Numbered from the stretch's first letter, positions 47,100 through 55,799 are shown. The stretch is 64,000 bases of DNA from Blautia faecicola (GCF_004123145.1 NZ_SDKC01000001.1:2513501-2577500); one strand, 5' to 3'. The notes: generated from the sequence alone by a model not told the origin. Program-made: numbers and translations.

Positions 47100-48851
47100 C
47101 TATTCACCAAGGATGTCCTCGGTAGAGAGCAGTTCATAATCGTCTAATCTGTTAATGTCAATGTTTAAATCGTCGTGAGCCAGTGGTGTTTTCGCATAAT
47201 CATAAGGCGATGCACCACCGTCCTCTGTGTATCTGAAATTCACATGCTTTTTTAAATCATATTTATCGTCCATGATCGGACGCTCCCCACGAATAAACAA
47301 AATCGCTTTGCGGTTATCTAAAAGCCGTATTTCATCCGGTGTTAAAAGTTCCCTTCCAGTCTGCTGATAATTCACCGAATAGCTGCCGCTACGCCCTTTT
47401 GTCTGTCCGTAGGTATTGGTATCCAATGTCTCTTTTCCCAATAATTCCGAGACATACTTATGTCCTTCTTTTTCATTTCCACCCAAATATAAAAATTCAT
47501 CGCAGTTGCCGATCAGACTCTCATAGGAGTCTTTGAACAACGCTTTCATCTGTGCGATGTTCTGGATGATGATACTGCAGGAAATCCCTCTGGAACGCAT
47601 GGTTGCCAGAATCTTGTCAAAATCATCCGGCAAGGCTACGTTTGGCCATTCATCCATAATGCAGTGCACCGGAATCGGAAGCCTTCCTCCGTACTTCCGG
47701 TCTGCCACATAATACAGTGTCTGAAACAGATTACTGTAGATCATGCCGACCAGATAATTCATACTGGTATCCGCATCCGGGATACAGCAGAACAATGCGA
47801 CCTTCTTCTCTCCGATGCTGTACAGATCCAGTTCGTCTGTACAGGTCAGATTGGCGATCTGTTTCAGATTGAACGCTGCCAGACGGACACCAACAGAAAT
47901 CAAAATCGACTTCGCAGTCTTGCCGGCCGCCTGCTTATAAATAGCATACTGCTTGACCGCAATACTCTCTGGGTCCCGCATTTCCAGTCTCTCAAACAAA
48001 ATATCCAGTGGAGACTGGTAATCCTCATCATCTTCTTTTACCTGTGCGCTTCCAAGCATTTCCATGATCATCGGGAAGTTCTGTTCTTCCGGTGGAGCTT
48101 CATGCAGTAAATACAGCATAAGTGCCTGTAAAAGTGCAGTCTCGGACTTTTCCCAGAACGGGTCCGAGCTTTGTGCACCTTTCGGTGTCGTGTTACGGAT
48201 CAGGTTGTTAATTAGTTTCAGCACATCCTTGTCATCCCGGACATACGCAAACGGATTATAGCACCAGGAAGTTTCCGGATTGATTAAATCAAAAACCCGG
48301 ACTTCATATCCATTCCGTTCCAGGACACCTCCTGTTTTGCGCAGAAGTTCCGCTTTCGGATCTGTGATCACCATCGAGCAGTTGCACTGCATGATGTTCG
48401 GAATCGCATAGGTCCGGCTCTTTCCTGCCCCGGAACCTCCGACTACCAGCACATTTAAATTTCGTTTATGCTTATAGCCATCCAGTCCCATGCGGAAATG
48501 CTGTGTTAAAAGCAGATTCTGGGTGTACTGTTTTTCGCAGTAACGTCTGCAGATTTCGGACACATTGCCCCATTTTGCGGAACCATGTTCCACGCCTCTT
48601 CTATAATTTCTTTTTTGGGATTCATAAATACCAATGCCTAAGAAATAGGCTGCTGTGAATATCAGAATACATTGGAACGTATACGGGGTATACGTGATAA
48701 GAAACGGCTGTTCGAGTTTTTCGCTCAGCGTTTCTAAGATTTGAATAAAATTCTTATCCGGTGTAATGGCACAAGCGGTAATCGCTGCCGCCCACCAGAC
48801 AAATGGCAGAAAGACAAGATACAGAACCCAGTCCTGCTTTTTTGTACTTAT
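47100..48851 (-). CDS. virD4: VirD4-type coupling protein with AUA at the expected start
   Basis: The coupling ATPase of the relaxosome and mating channel. The conventional frame starts at GTG 48593 (497 residues), but the sequence stays open to 48851 and encodes the expected N-terminal membrane domain (VLYLVFLPFVWWAAA, FQCILIFTAAYFLGIGIY). The codon at 48849-48851 is AUA within AGATAAGT. With G instead of A it would be ATGA, a typical 4-bp overlap with the upstream stop. Walker A is VGGSGAGKSRTYAIP. The DEWPNVALP Walker B and the C-terminal RGERPIMDDKY are intact. Confidence 0.9.
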   Translation of the reverse strand: MSTKKQDWVLYLVFLPFVWWAAAITACAITPDKNFIQILETLSEKLEQPFLITYTPYTFQCILIFTAAYFLGIGIYESQKRNYRRGVEHGSAKWGNVSEICRRYCEKQYTQNLLLTQHFRMGLDGYKHKRNLNVLVVGGSGAGKSRTYAIPNIMQCNCSMVITDPKAELLRKTGGVLERNGYEVRVFDLINPETSWCYNPFAYVRDDKDVLKLINNLIRNTTPKGAQSSDPFWEKSETALLQALMLYLLHEAPPEEQNFPMIMEMLGSAQVKEDDEDYQSPLDILFERLEMRDPESIAVKQYAIYKQAAGKTAKSILISVGVRLAAFNLKQIANLTCTDELDLYSIGEKKVALFCCIPDADTSMNYLVGMIYSNLFQTLYYVADRKYGGRLPIPVHCIMDEWPNVALPDDFDKILATMRSRGISCSIIIQNIAQMKALFKDSYESLIGNCDEFLYLGGNEKEGHKYVSELLGKETLDTNTYGQTKGRSGSYSVNYQQTGRELLTPDEIRLLDNRKAILFIRGERPIMDDKYDLKKHVNFRYTEDGGASPYDYAKTPLAHDDLNIDINRLDDYELLSTEDILGE

Positions 48852-49126
48852 CTCTGCAAGTCAGATTCTCTTTTCTTGCGTGGCTTTTCTTCTGGATGTC
48901 CCTGTCCTTCTTTCTTATGAAAGGAATCCACTCCCGGTATCAGTGAGAGACTTCTGCCGTTGTCCCACTTAACACCGAGCTGGCCTGCATCATCCACATA
49001 CTGCACAGTTCCTTCCAGTCCCTTCGGCATACCCGCTTCTCCGTCCATCGAATTCAGACAGATTCTTGTTCCTGCCGGATACTGTTCTCTAAGTCTTGCC
49101 ACTTTTTCTCTTGAATAAATGACCAT
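48848..49126 (-). CDS. DUF4314 protein
   Basis: A 92-residue protein with the DUF4314 core (PAGTRICLNSMDGEAGMPKG, TVQYVDDAGQLGVKWDNGRS), an SH3-like small beta domain, plus a basic tail. ATG 49126 has GAGGAG 7 nt upstream; a longer frame to 49309 has no support. It directly precedes virD4, overlapping it by 4 bases. Function unknown. Confidence 0.83.
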   Translation of the reverse strand: MVIYSREKVARLREQYPAGTRICLNSMDGEAGMPKGLEGTVQYVDDAGQLGVKWDNGRSLSLIPGVDSFHKKEGQGHPEEKPRKKRESDLQR

Positions 49127-49142
49127 TCCATCACTCCTCTCT

Positions 49143-49454
49143 CTACCAGAACATGTGTCTGGTGGTATTCGGTCTTGCCACCTGAAGGATGACTTTGTCA
49201 ATCCCGTCACTGTATCTTCCGGCCGCAAGATATTTACTTCTGAGTCTGTTGAGTGCTTTACGGATCTGCCTTTGTTCCCCTGCCGTGATCTGCAAACGTT
49301 TCTCGGCAAGGTCGTATTCCCTTACTTTTTTCAGAAGAGCTTTCGTTTCTTCCAAACATTCATCCTGCTCACTCTGTGCCTGCAGCTCATCATTCAGTGC
49401 CACCACGAACATATTTTTCATAATGTTATCCATCTTCAAATAATAGTTTGCCAT
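49143..49454 (-). CDS. Small helical conjugative-element protein
   Basis: A 103-residue alpha-helical protein (ALNDELQAQSEQDECLEETK, EQRQIRKALNRLRSKYLAAG). It sits 16 bp upstream of the DUF4314 gene and belongs to the transfer cluster. The family is recognisable from its context in similar elements but has no known function. Confidence 0.75.
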   Translation of the reverse strand: MANYYLKMDNIMKNMFVVALNDELQAQSEQDECLEETKALLKKVREYDLAEKRLQITAGEQRQIRKALNRLRSKYLAAGRYSDGIDKVILQVARPNTTRHMFW

Positions 49455-49537
49455 CTGTCTGCCCTCCTTCTTTTGTTACACCAACCATATCACAAGACTT
49501 CCGTAATAGCTACTCCAACCGTCCAGATTTTACACCT

Positions 49538-50518
49538 TTATCGTTCCGGCTGCGTCTTTGTTTTTTTCTCTTTCCCGGACGGCTTTTCCGTTTTGGATTC
49601 CGGTGTTTTGATCGGATCTGCAATAGCAAATTCATCGATCGTAAACTCCTGTTCCTTCGCACCGAAATTACGCTCCACATGGTTTCGGATGGTGTAAGAA
49701 GCCTGACGGATATCATTTAAGAAGTTTCGAAGTTCCTGCGGATCTTTCTTTCCATATTCCTGCATCTGTGCAATACGCTCCAGATTGAATCCGGTAACAT
49801 CCACACCATAACGTTTCGCAATCACATAGGCCGCACAATATGCCTGTGCGCTGACTTTCTGTCGGCTGTAGGTTCCGGTATGCTGGTCCAGTGCTGCACA
49901 TGCCAGTTCCCGGTTCAGTGCATGGAATGTCGTTACTTCACTCATTCCGTTGCGGATATAAATGGTACGGTATCTCGGATTGTACTGGGCCTGCACTTTG
50001 TCTGGCAGATTATCCTCAATCTGTACACGCACCGACTGGTCTTTTAAGACAGCTCCTACCAGTTCTGTCAGACTTCGCTGTGGGCGTTCTTCTAATGGCT
50101 TTCCTGACATCTGACTGATGTCAAATCCTTTTCCGATCGTATACCCTCTCCGCATTTCTCCGTCTTTTTCGTATTCAGTGGAAATCATATAAGTAATGCC
50201 ATGCTCCCCTGCTTTTACTGAACGGTGTTCTTCTCTCCAGCGTTCATAAGACCTTACCACCTTAAAATCCGGATGCTGTCCGTAGATCAAAAGCAGATTC
50301 GGAGTTCTCTGTGTATTACACTCTGCCATAAAATCCAGAAAGCCTTTCAGTCTTTCTCCATCCTGAAAAACTCCCTGTGCCTGTGAATCTACCTCAGCCC
50401 ATACCTCTTCTCTTTCCTGCTGCTTCTTGGCTGCATATTCTTCCTTTGTCAGCTTCTGTTCCGGAACCTGTGTTTCTTCTGTTCCGTTTGAAATCATATT
50501 TGTTAAATCCATTTTCAT
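49538..50518 (-). CDS. ArdC-like antirestriction-type protein
   Basis: A 326-residue protein. Residues 55-165 resemble the ArdC N-terminal ssDNA-binding domain (NLLLIYGQHPDFKVVRSYER, KAGEHGITYMISTEYEK). About 195-270 resemble the metallopeptidase domain, but HExxH has become TFHALNRELA, so catalysis is doubtful. The C-terminal tail ends KEKKTKTQPER, a tail shared with two other element proteins. ArdC-type proteins protect incoming DNA, and some are carried into recipients. The start overlaps the PcfB stop (TAATG). Confidence 0.8.
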   Translation of the reverse strand: MKMDLTNMISNGTEETQVPEQKLTKEEYAAKKQQEREEVWAEVDSQAQGVFQDGERLKGFLDFMAECNTQRTPNLLLIYGQHPDFKVVRSYERWREEHRSVKAGEHGITYMISTEYEKDGEMRRGYTIGKGFDISQMSGKPLEERPQRSLTELVGAVLKDQSVRVQIEDNLPDKVQAQYNPRYRTIYIRNGMSEVTTFHALNRELACAALDQHTGTYSRQKVSAQAYCAAYVIAKRYGVDVTGFNLERIAQMQEYGKKDPQELRNFLNDIRQASYTIRNHVERNFGAKEQEFTIDEFAIADPIKTPESKTEKPSGKEKKTKTQPER

Positions 50519-51324
50519 TACCTGCCTTTCGTTTTCATGTTCTTACGTTTCTTCCGTCTCTCTCTGGCATTTTTCCGTCTGTCCGGCCGTTTACGTTTCT
50601 CTTCCTGCTCCTTGCGGATATCTCCGAGTTCTTTCCGCACAGATGGTTTTTCATTTTTTTCTTCCCAGCTAGTTTCCCGACCGGAAGAAGTATTTCTGTT
50701 GCGCGAGAAAGGTTCGGATGGATTCTTTACTTCCCCCTCCTGCGCCTGTGTAAAATTTCCTTCTGGGAAAACTTCATCTCCAATCTGGAACATATCCTCT
50801 GCATCGTCCAGTTCAAACTCGATCTTACCTTCCGGCAGGACAACAGTTTCTGTTCGTACATTCTCCCCAGATGCTTGTTCCATCTGGTTCTCTGCCTGTT
50901 CCGGTGCAGTCTCTTTTTCTACTGTTTCTGTAACCATAGAGCCTGATTCTGCTTTTACAAAGTCCAGATTCATACGGTCTAATACCCGGTTCATCTTTGC
51001 TGCGTCATCGGCAAATACCATCACTTCTGTCTGGTCCGGATTCACCTTATCCTTGATGACAACATATAAGATACCTCTCGCTTTGGCTTCTTTCGCAAAC
51101 TCTTTCAGTCTGTCACCCGGTACTGTAAAAAATTTCATCGGACGCTGTTCTTTCAGCATTCTGGTAAGCCTCGTTTTTCCTCTTGTCTTTTTCTGGTCCT
51201 TCAAGGCGGCAGCAATAAAAACTGCCACATGCTTTGCTACATTCCCGGTGATCTTCAGCGAATACTCCATCCCTTCCAGACTGTACCGTACCACCTGATC
51301 TGCCGGTTCTGCTCCGTAATTCAT
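50518..51324 (-). CDS. PcfB family protein
   Basis: A 268-residue cytosolic protein. Residues 1-135 match PcfB (YSLKITGNVAKHVAVFIAAA, PMKFFTVPGDRLKEFAKEAK). In pCF10 this protein helps bring the relaxase to the coupling protein. An acidic middle part and a very basic tail (RRKNARERRKKRKNMKTKGR) follow. Its ribosome site lies inside the end of the relaxase gene, so the two are translationally coupled. Confidence 0.9.
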   Translation of the reverse strand: MNYGAEPADQVVRYSLEGMEYSLKITGNVAKHVAVFIAAALKDQKKTRGKTRLTRMLKEQRPMKFFTVPGDRLKEFAKEAKARGILYVVIKDKVNPDQTEVMVFADDAAKMNRVLDRMNLDFVKAESGSMVTETVEKETAPEQAENQMEQASGENVRTETVVLPEGKIEFELDDAEDMFQIGDEVFPEGNFTQAQEGEVKNPSEPFSRNRNTSSGRETSWEEKNEKPSVRKELGDIRKEQEEKRKRPDRRKNARERRKKRKNMKTKGR

Positions 51325-51326
51325 AC

Positions 51327-52610
51327 TTATCTCACCTCCTGACTTTCTTTTTCTTTGTGTTCCACACGTTTCTCATTCTGGTTTTGTTCCTCTGCCTTTC
51401 GAAGTCTTTCTTCGATTTCCAATGAATGCTTTTCAATCCGGACGGTCATACGGACTTCTTTTCGGAGATTTTTTAATTCCTCATTGATTTCGGATAACCG
51501 TACTTTTCTGCTGTCTTCGCTGCCATTCCGATAGAGCTTTCTGCGTTCCTTCATCAGTTCTGAAATCTGCTTTTGCAACGGCTCACGGTATGTGGAAAGC
51601 TGTTCTCTGGTCGTAATGTCATGTTTCATTAAAAACTCAATCTGTTCGATCCTCTGATCCAGTTTCCGGATATCCTCTCTGACGGCATACGGACTTCTTC
51701 TCGGTCTTTTTGGCAGTACTCCCATCTGATATAGATAAGAATAATATAATGCCTGTATCCCGGTCAGTTTCCTCTTTGGAGGAATCTGCACCGTCTTTTG
51801 ATAGATGCGTTTTACTTTTGGCTGTAAGATTTGTCCACGGATCTCCTCTTCGGAATAGTTTTTTCCAAGAGACCGTAGCCGGATGTACCGTTCCATCCCC
51901 GGAGCCTTTAAAGCGACATATTTCCGGTTCAGTTTCCATGTGTATCCACGCTTTTCCATTTCTTTTAAGAATTGTGACCAGGAGTAGCTTTCCTGTACAG
52001 ACTCCCTGATATCCAGACGGATCGCACTTCTCCATGTCGGTTTCCCTTCCTGTTCCGCTTTCCACTGTACATAAGGGATTGATTTTTTCTGGTCGGATTC
52101 AATGATAGACAGACCATATTTTCTGCACAGCTCATCGGAGATCTTCCGGATCTCCGTATAATAACTCTTTGCATTGCTGTGGTACTTACGCCCGTCTGCC
52201 ATGCTCACAGAGTTCCAGACAATGTGGTTATGATAATGTCTGGTATTCAGATGCGTTGTGATAACAACTTCATACTGTCCCTTTAAGAGTCGGTCTGCCA
52301 GTTCCTGTCCGATGAGATGTGCCAGTTCCGGTGTCACCTCACCTTCTGCAAAACTCTGTACCAAATGGTATCCTTCCACACCGCCCGTCTTATGGAATCT
52401 CTTTTTTGTTGCCACCATATCTGCATACGCATTTTCATTGGTACATCCGATGGTATCTTCGAAGACCGCCTGTTCCGTCTTTGTCCGGTTCATGGCATAA
52501 TCAATGGCAGCCTCCAGAGAGTCTGCTTTCTGTGTGGTTTTTTCTTTATCTTTTACATATTCGATAGAACGGTCCAGGCGGTGGACGGGGATAACACTTG
52601 TATAAGCCAT
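51327..52610 (-). CDS. MOBP-type relaxase
   Basis: A 427-residue relaxase/mobilization nuclease. The N-terminal catalytic domain has a candidate Tyr18 (SIEYVKDKE) and the histidine motif III HLNTRHYHNHIVWNSV (H120, H125, H127, H129) that binds the metal. The C-terminal part is a charged coiled coil. It nicks oriT and leads the strand through the channel. MobC-like and DUF3789 genes and an inverted-repeat-rich gap (candidate oriT) lie immediately upstream. Confidence 0.95.
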   Translation of the reverse strand: MAYTSVIPVHRLDRSIEYVKDKEKTTQKADSLEAAIDYAMNRTKTEQAVFEDTIGCTNENAYADMVATKKRFHKTGGVEGYHLVQSFAEGEVTPELAHLIGQELADRLLKGQYEVVITTHLNTRHYHNHIVWNSVSMADGRKYHSNAKSYYTEIRKISDELCRKYGLSIIESDQKKSIPYVQWKAEQEGKPTWRSAIRLDIRESVQESYSWSQFLKEMEKRGYTWKLNRKYVALKAPGMERYIRLRSLGKNYSEEEIRGQILQPKVKRIYQKTVQIPPKRKLTGIQALYYSYLYQMGVLPKRPRRSPYAVREDIRKLDQRIEQIEFLMKHDITTREQLSTYREPLQKQISELMKERRKLYRNGSEDSRKVRLSEINEELKNLRKEVRMTVRIEKHSLEIEERLRKAEEQNQNEKRVEHKEKESQEVR

Positions 52611-52616
52611 CCGGCA

Positions 52617-52925
52617 TTACCACTCTTCCTTTACCAGATGCCATGTTTCTTTGGTAAGACGCAGCATTTCCTGAATGCTCTGCTCACTTGCCATTCCAGA
52701 AGCATTGGCAACATGGGCAAGCTGATTGGCATTGTTGCATAAGCCTGCAATTTTTCGGAGCAATTCGGGGTGATGCTCGCAGGGTTTGGCATGTACCTGC
52801 GCTCCCAAAATCAACGAACGCATAAACTCTTCCCTGCTCAGACCGCTTCTTTCGACCTGCTCATTCAGTTCCCTGACTTCCCTTGCGTTAAGCCGTACAG
52901 GGATCACATGGTTTCGTTTTCGCAT
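52617..52925 (-). CDS. mobC: MobC-like relaxosome protein
   Basis: A 102-residue protein. The N-terminal ribbon-helix-helix (RNHVIPVRLNAREVRELNEQ, SREEFMRSLILG) and C-terminal helices (IAGLCNNANQLAHVANASG) match MobC family relaxosome accessory proteins that bind near oriT and help relaxase access. It ends 6 bp before the relaxase start. Confidence 0.92.
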   Translation of the reverse strand: MRKRNHVIPVRLNAREVRELNEQVERSGLSREEFMRSLILGAQVHAKPCEHHPELLRKIAGLCNNANQLAHVANASGMASEQSIQEMLRLTKETWHLVKEEW

Positions 52926-53080
52926 TGCATCACCGTCCCTTCTTTTTTCTCTTCCTCTTTCATCATACCGCCAAGTTCCTCATCGGATTTTTTCGCCGTA
53001 ACCATACAACAGGTTACTACCACTCCTATAAATCCTCCGCTCATCAATGCGATTACAATCATTACTCCGTTTCTTAACAT
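52904..53080 (-). CDS. DUF3789-like small membrane protein
   Basis: A 58-residue protein with one transmembrane helix (GVMIVIALMSGGFIGVVVTC) followed by a charged tail (KSDEELGGMMKEEEKKEG). The start is ATG 53080 with GGAAGGA upstream. It overlaps mobC by 22 bp. Typical of this element class; function unknown. Confidence 0.75.
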   Translation of the reverse strand: MLRNGVMIVIALMSGGFIGVVVTCCMVTAKKSDEELGGMMKEEEKKEGTVMQCENETM

Positions 53081-53099
53081 GACTTGATCCTTCCTTTCC

Positions 53100-53160
53100 A
53101 TTTCCGTCTGTGTCCGGGGGATTGGGGTTCTCCCCAAAGTGCATTTGGATATCCAAACGC
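53100..53160. other. Candidate oriT region
   Basis: Inverted repeats TTGGGG-TTCT-CCCCAA (53122-53137) and the 14-bp palindrome TTTGGATATCCAAA (53144-53157) lie in the gap directly upstream of the DUF3789/mobC/relaxase genes, the usual place of oriT in MOBP elements. The nick site is not identified. Confidence 0.5.
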
Positions 53161-53218
53161 TATGCTTGCAAAACGAGTACCACCAGTTTCTGTAGTACCG
53201 GATTAACTCGATTCCGAT

Positions 53219-53551
53219 TTATTTTGATTCTTTTATCTGTACCAGTCCATCAAGTGTCGTACAAATGATATGGAGTCTGTCTGCCATACTGATTTCGGTA
53301 TTCATTGTTCCTGTCACTTCTTTCCCACATACGACTACCATCCGGCATCTCCGCAAAAGGATATGGGACATTCTTCCATATCCCTGCATATCTTCTGCAT
53401 CGGATTCTTCCAAAAATGGTGAGAATACAAATCTCGGACAGATTGGTACATACCCAAGTTCATAGATTTTTCTGCAATATTTCTGCACTTTTACCCGACT
53501 TTCTTCTGCTGAACAGCACACATAAGCCAGCGCCTGTTCCATACGCTCCAT
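53219..53551 (-). CDS. DUF4406/DUF7768-type protein
   Basis: A 110-residue soluble protein with the Rossmann-like pattern of nucleoside-deoxyribosyltransferase relatives (AYVCCSAEESRVKVQKYCRK, YVPICPRFVFSPF, RMVVVCGKEVTGTMNTEI). Such small proteins are frequent in phages and ICEs. No reaction is known. GGAAGGAG precedes ATG 53551. Two palindromic operators flank its promoter region. Confidence 0.8.
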   Translation of the reverse strand: MERMEQALAYVCCSAEESRVKVQKYCRKIYELGYVPICPRFVFSPFLEESDAEDMQGYGRMSHILLRRCRMVVVCGKEVTGTMNTEISMADRLHIICTTLDGLVQIKESK

Positions 53552-53560
53552 CTCCTTCCT

Positions 53561-53619
53561 GCATCCAGTTGGATGCCAAGTATTTTCTCTATAAAAAACA
53601 AGATGTCCAATTGGACATC
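53561..53619 (-). promoter_or_regulatory. Pair of palindromic operators
   Basis: GCATCCAGTTGGATGC (53561-53576, palindrome but for the centre) and GATGTCCAATTGGACATC (53602-53619, perfect 18 bp) share the core TCCAAYTGGA. Their centres are 42 bp apart, four helical turns, with an AT-rich promoter-like spacer between. The binding factor is unknown. Confidence 0.6.
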
Positions 53620-53623
53620 CCGG

Positions 53624-54436
53624 CTACTTTTCATCCTCTTTCTGCTCTGCTTCTAATGCAATTCTCACTCTGTCACTTCCCAGTTTGTAGTAGGAATCTG
53701 TTACCTCAATTCCTACTGCACGATAGCCTGTCATAACCGCTGCAAGGACAGTCGTTCCTGCTCCGGCAAACGGGTCCAGGATCAGACCTCCCGGTTCGCA
53801 AATCTGGATGACATCTTTCATAAGCTGCAACGGCTTCTCTGTCACATGAATCCGGTTCTGCGGATTTCCATATCGGAAGACTCCCGGCAGACAAGATACC
53901 GGACGGTTGATTGGCATCGGTCCATTACTGCCCCACACAATGTATTCAGCCTGCTGGCGGAAACGGCCTTTCTGTGGACGGGAGTTTCCCTTATCCCACA
54001 CCGCTGTTCCTCGCCAAATCCATCCTGCCCACTGCAATGCATCGGTAATTGATGGATACTGACGCCAGTCAATGAACAGACAGATCGGAGCTCCTTTCTT
54101 GCAGGCTTTCCGCACATCGTAAAGCCACTCAGCCATCCAGTGTGTCCATGATCTCTGATCTTTATTGTCCCCATCAAAATCCGGAAGTGCATTTGCAGCA
54201 CTCATACTGCTGTATTTCTGGTTTGTAGTACGATTTCTTTCATTCTGCTTTGTTCCACCGGACGCATACGGTGGATCGGTAATGACTGCATCAAAGATTC
54301 CCGGCTGGAATGCTTTGACCAGTTTTAATGTATCTCCATGTAATATTTTCCAGTTTTCCCCTTCAGCATATTCCTCTGGGTATGTTCCCTCTTTCATAAG
54401 TTCTTCCAAACTCAGGCCATTTGTCATAGGCATCAT
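53624..54436 (-). CDS. DNA methyltransferase (DPPY class)
   Basis: A 270-residue site-specific amino-methyltransferase. Catalytic motif IV DAVITDPPYASGG (D54-Y57) precedes the SAM-binding motif LDPFAGAGTTVLAA near residue 222, the beta-class order. Both N6-adenine and N4-cytosine targets are possible, though DPPY favours adenine. No restriction endonuclease is nearby, so it is probably an orphan methylase protecting or marking the element. A MetK gene lies 2.3 kb upstream in the same cluster. Confidence 0.9.
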   Translation of the reverse strand: MMPMTNGLSLEELMKEGTYPEEYAEGENWKILHGDTLKLVKAFQPGIFDAVITDPPYASGGTKQNERNRTTNQKYSSMSAANALPDFDGDNKDQRSWTHWMAEWLYDVRKACKKGAPICLFIDWRQYPSITDALQWAGWIWRGTAVWDKGNSRPQKGRFRQQAEYIVWGSNGPMPINRPVSCLPGVFRYGNPQNRIHVTEKPLQLMKDVIQICEPGGLILDPFAGAGTTVLAAVMTGYRAVGIEVTDSYYKLGSDRVRIALEAEQKEDEK

Positions 54437-54447
54437 CCTTTCTTTTC

Positions 54448-55041
54448 TCAGCGTTCCGGCTGATTTTTCTTCTTTGTTTGTCTTTTCTGGTAGGACTGTG
54501 GCGGTTTCAGTTTCTCAGGAACAGAAAAAGCACTCCACTTTCCATTTTCATATAAGAACATATCTTTTGTGTGGTTATTAAATATATCCCAAGGGAAAAT
54601 ATCCCCTTTGATATAGATATTTCCTCTTACTTCTCCATACACATGGCTTTCTCCACCGATAACAGGTGCATTTACTCCTACCGTATCAATAAATGCTTTT
54701 CCACTGATTACCGCATTTTCCTTTATCTCACCGCCACAGATATAACAGTCTCTCTTCGCAACTGCTCTGTCATAAAAAGTAGTATCTCCGGTAACAACAG
54801 CATAACCTCTGACCAGACTGCCATCATAAAGTGCAGCCTCTTCCTTTACCTCACCGTTTTCACAACAGATTGCATCATCATAAATCCAGCAAGTCCCTTC
54901 CTGTGACAGATTGTTTTCATTCTCTATAAAACCGCCCAGTGTTCCTTTTGGTACTTTCTCATTCACATCTGACACCGCCTGTATTCGATGGAGCCATGGA
55001 TATTTCGGATGTTCAATCTCTGTAATCTTATACTTACTCAC
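54448..55041 (-). CDS. Left-handed beta-helix repeat protein
   Basis: A 197-residue protein with imperfect hexapeptide-like turns (AALYDGSLVRGYAVVTGDT, ENAVISGKAFIDTVG, SHVYGEVRGNIYIKGD), indicating a left-handed parallel beta-helix. No acyltransferase catalytic His is evident. The start is GTG 55041 with AAGGAG just upstream. The tail ends KRQTKKKNQPER, shared with its neighbour and the ArdC-like protein. Function unknown. Confidence 0.75.
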   Translation of the reverse strand: MSKYKITEIEHPKYPWLHRIQAVSDVNEKVPKGTLGGFIENENNLSQEGTCWIYDDAICCENGEVKEEAALYDGSLVRGYAVVTGDTTFYDRAVAKRDCYICGGEIKENAVISGKAFIDTVGVNAPVIGGESHVYGEVRGNIYIKGDIFPWDIFNNHTKDMFLYENGKWSAFSVPEKLKPPQSYQKRQTKKKNQPER

Positions 55042-55052
55042 GTTCTCTCCTT

Positions 55053-55799
55053 TCACCGTTCCGGCTGCTGTTTCTTCTTTGCCTTCCTATTTTCTTTTGG
55101 TGGTGGACTCAACTCAGTTTCCACATATTCGCTGATAATCAAAAGTGCTTTGTAATAGTCCCCACTTTCCAATACCCTTTTACACATTTCTTTTGCTTCT
55201 GCTGTCTGTTTATTCTTTTTCAAAAGAGTTGAGGCATCGCCCATAATGGAAAAAATATTCCCATCATGTCCAAGGAACTGTAACTTGGGACGTTGTTTCT
55301 CAGGCTTTGTCGGAATCTGCTCTGTTTTCTTTTCATACATTTTCGGCTGTTCCATATCTGGATGCCAAAAATGCACATTCAGCGTTCCACCATCCACCTT
55401 TATATCCCTCTGCTCAAATCCTTCACCCCAACCGTCACTGTACTGTCCTGTAATGTATTCGGTGAATTCCTGTAGCTCTTCCTGACTTAAAAATTCATTT
55501 AATTCCAGTTTGGTACAGCCGTACAGGATTCCGTCTTTGTTTTCTATCGTAACAACTGCACTTTGTATCTTTCCCTGAATGGACTCACTTCCATCAAAAT
55601 ACTGCATGAGATCATCTTCCCCATAACGTTCCAGTTCTTCTCGGATGACTTCTTCATAATCGGCAAGTTCTGTTCCATCTAACGGCATTCCATATTCATC
55701 ACTCTCCGACCAATCTTCTTCCCATTCGGATTCTTCTGAATAAAGATTTCCAGTCAGCTCCGTCAACAGATGTACGTGCATCGTTCCTTTTTCTTCCAT
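55053..55799 (-). CDS. Conjugative-element protein of unknown function
   Basis: A 248-residue acidic protein. Residues 1-165 include LELNEFLSQEELQEFTEYIT and GWGEGFEQRDIKVDGGTLNV, and the last third has KLQFLGHDGNIFSIMGDAST then YYKALLIISEYVETEL, a segment shared by several ICE proteins. The basic tail ends NRKAKKKQQPER. Its ribosome site lies in the end of the TOPRIM gene. No known activity. Confidence 0.75.
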   Translation of the reverse strand: MEEKGTMHVHLLTELTGNLYSEESEWEEDWSESDEYGMPLDGTELADYEEVIREELERYGEDDLMQYFDGSESIQGKIQSAVVTIENKDGILYGCTKLELNEFLSQEELQEFTEYITGQYSDGWGEGFEQRDIKVDGGTLNVHFWHPDMEQPKMYEKKTEQIPTKPEKQRPKLQFLGHDGNIFSIMGDASTLLKKNKQTAEAKEMCKRVLESGDYYKALLIISEYVETELSPPPKENRKAKKKQQPER

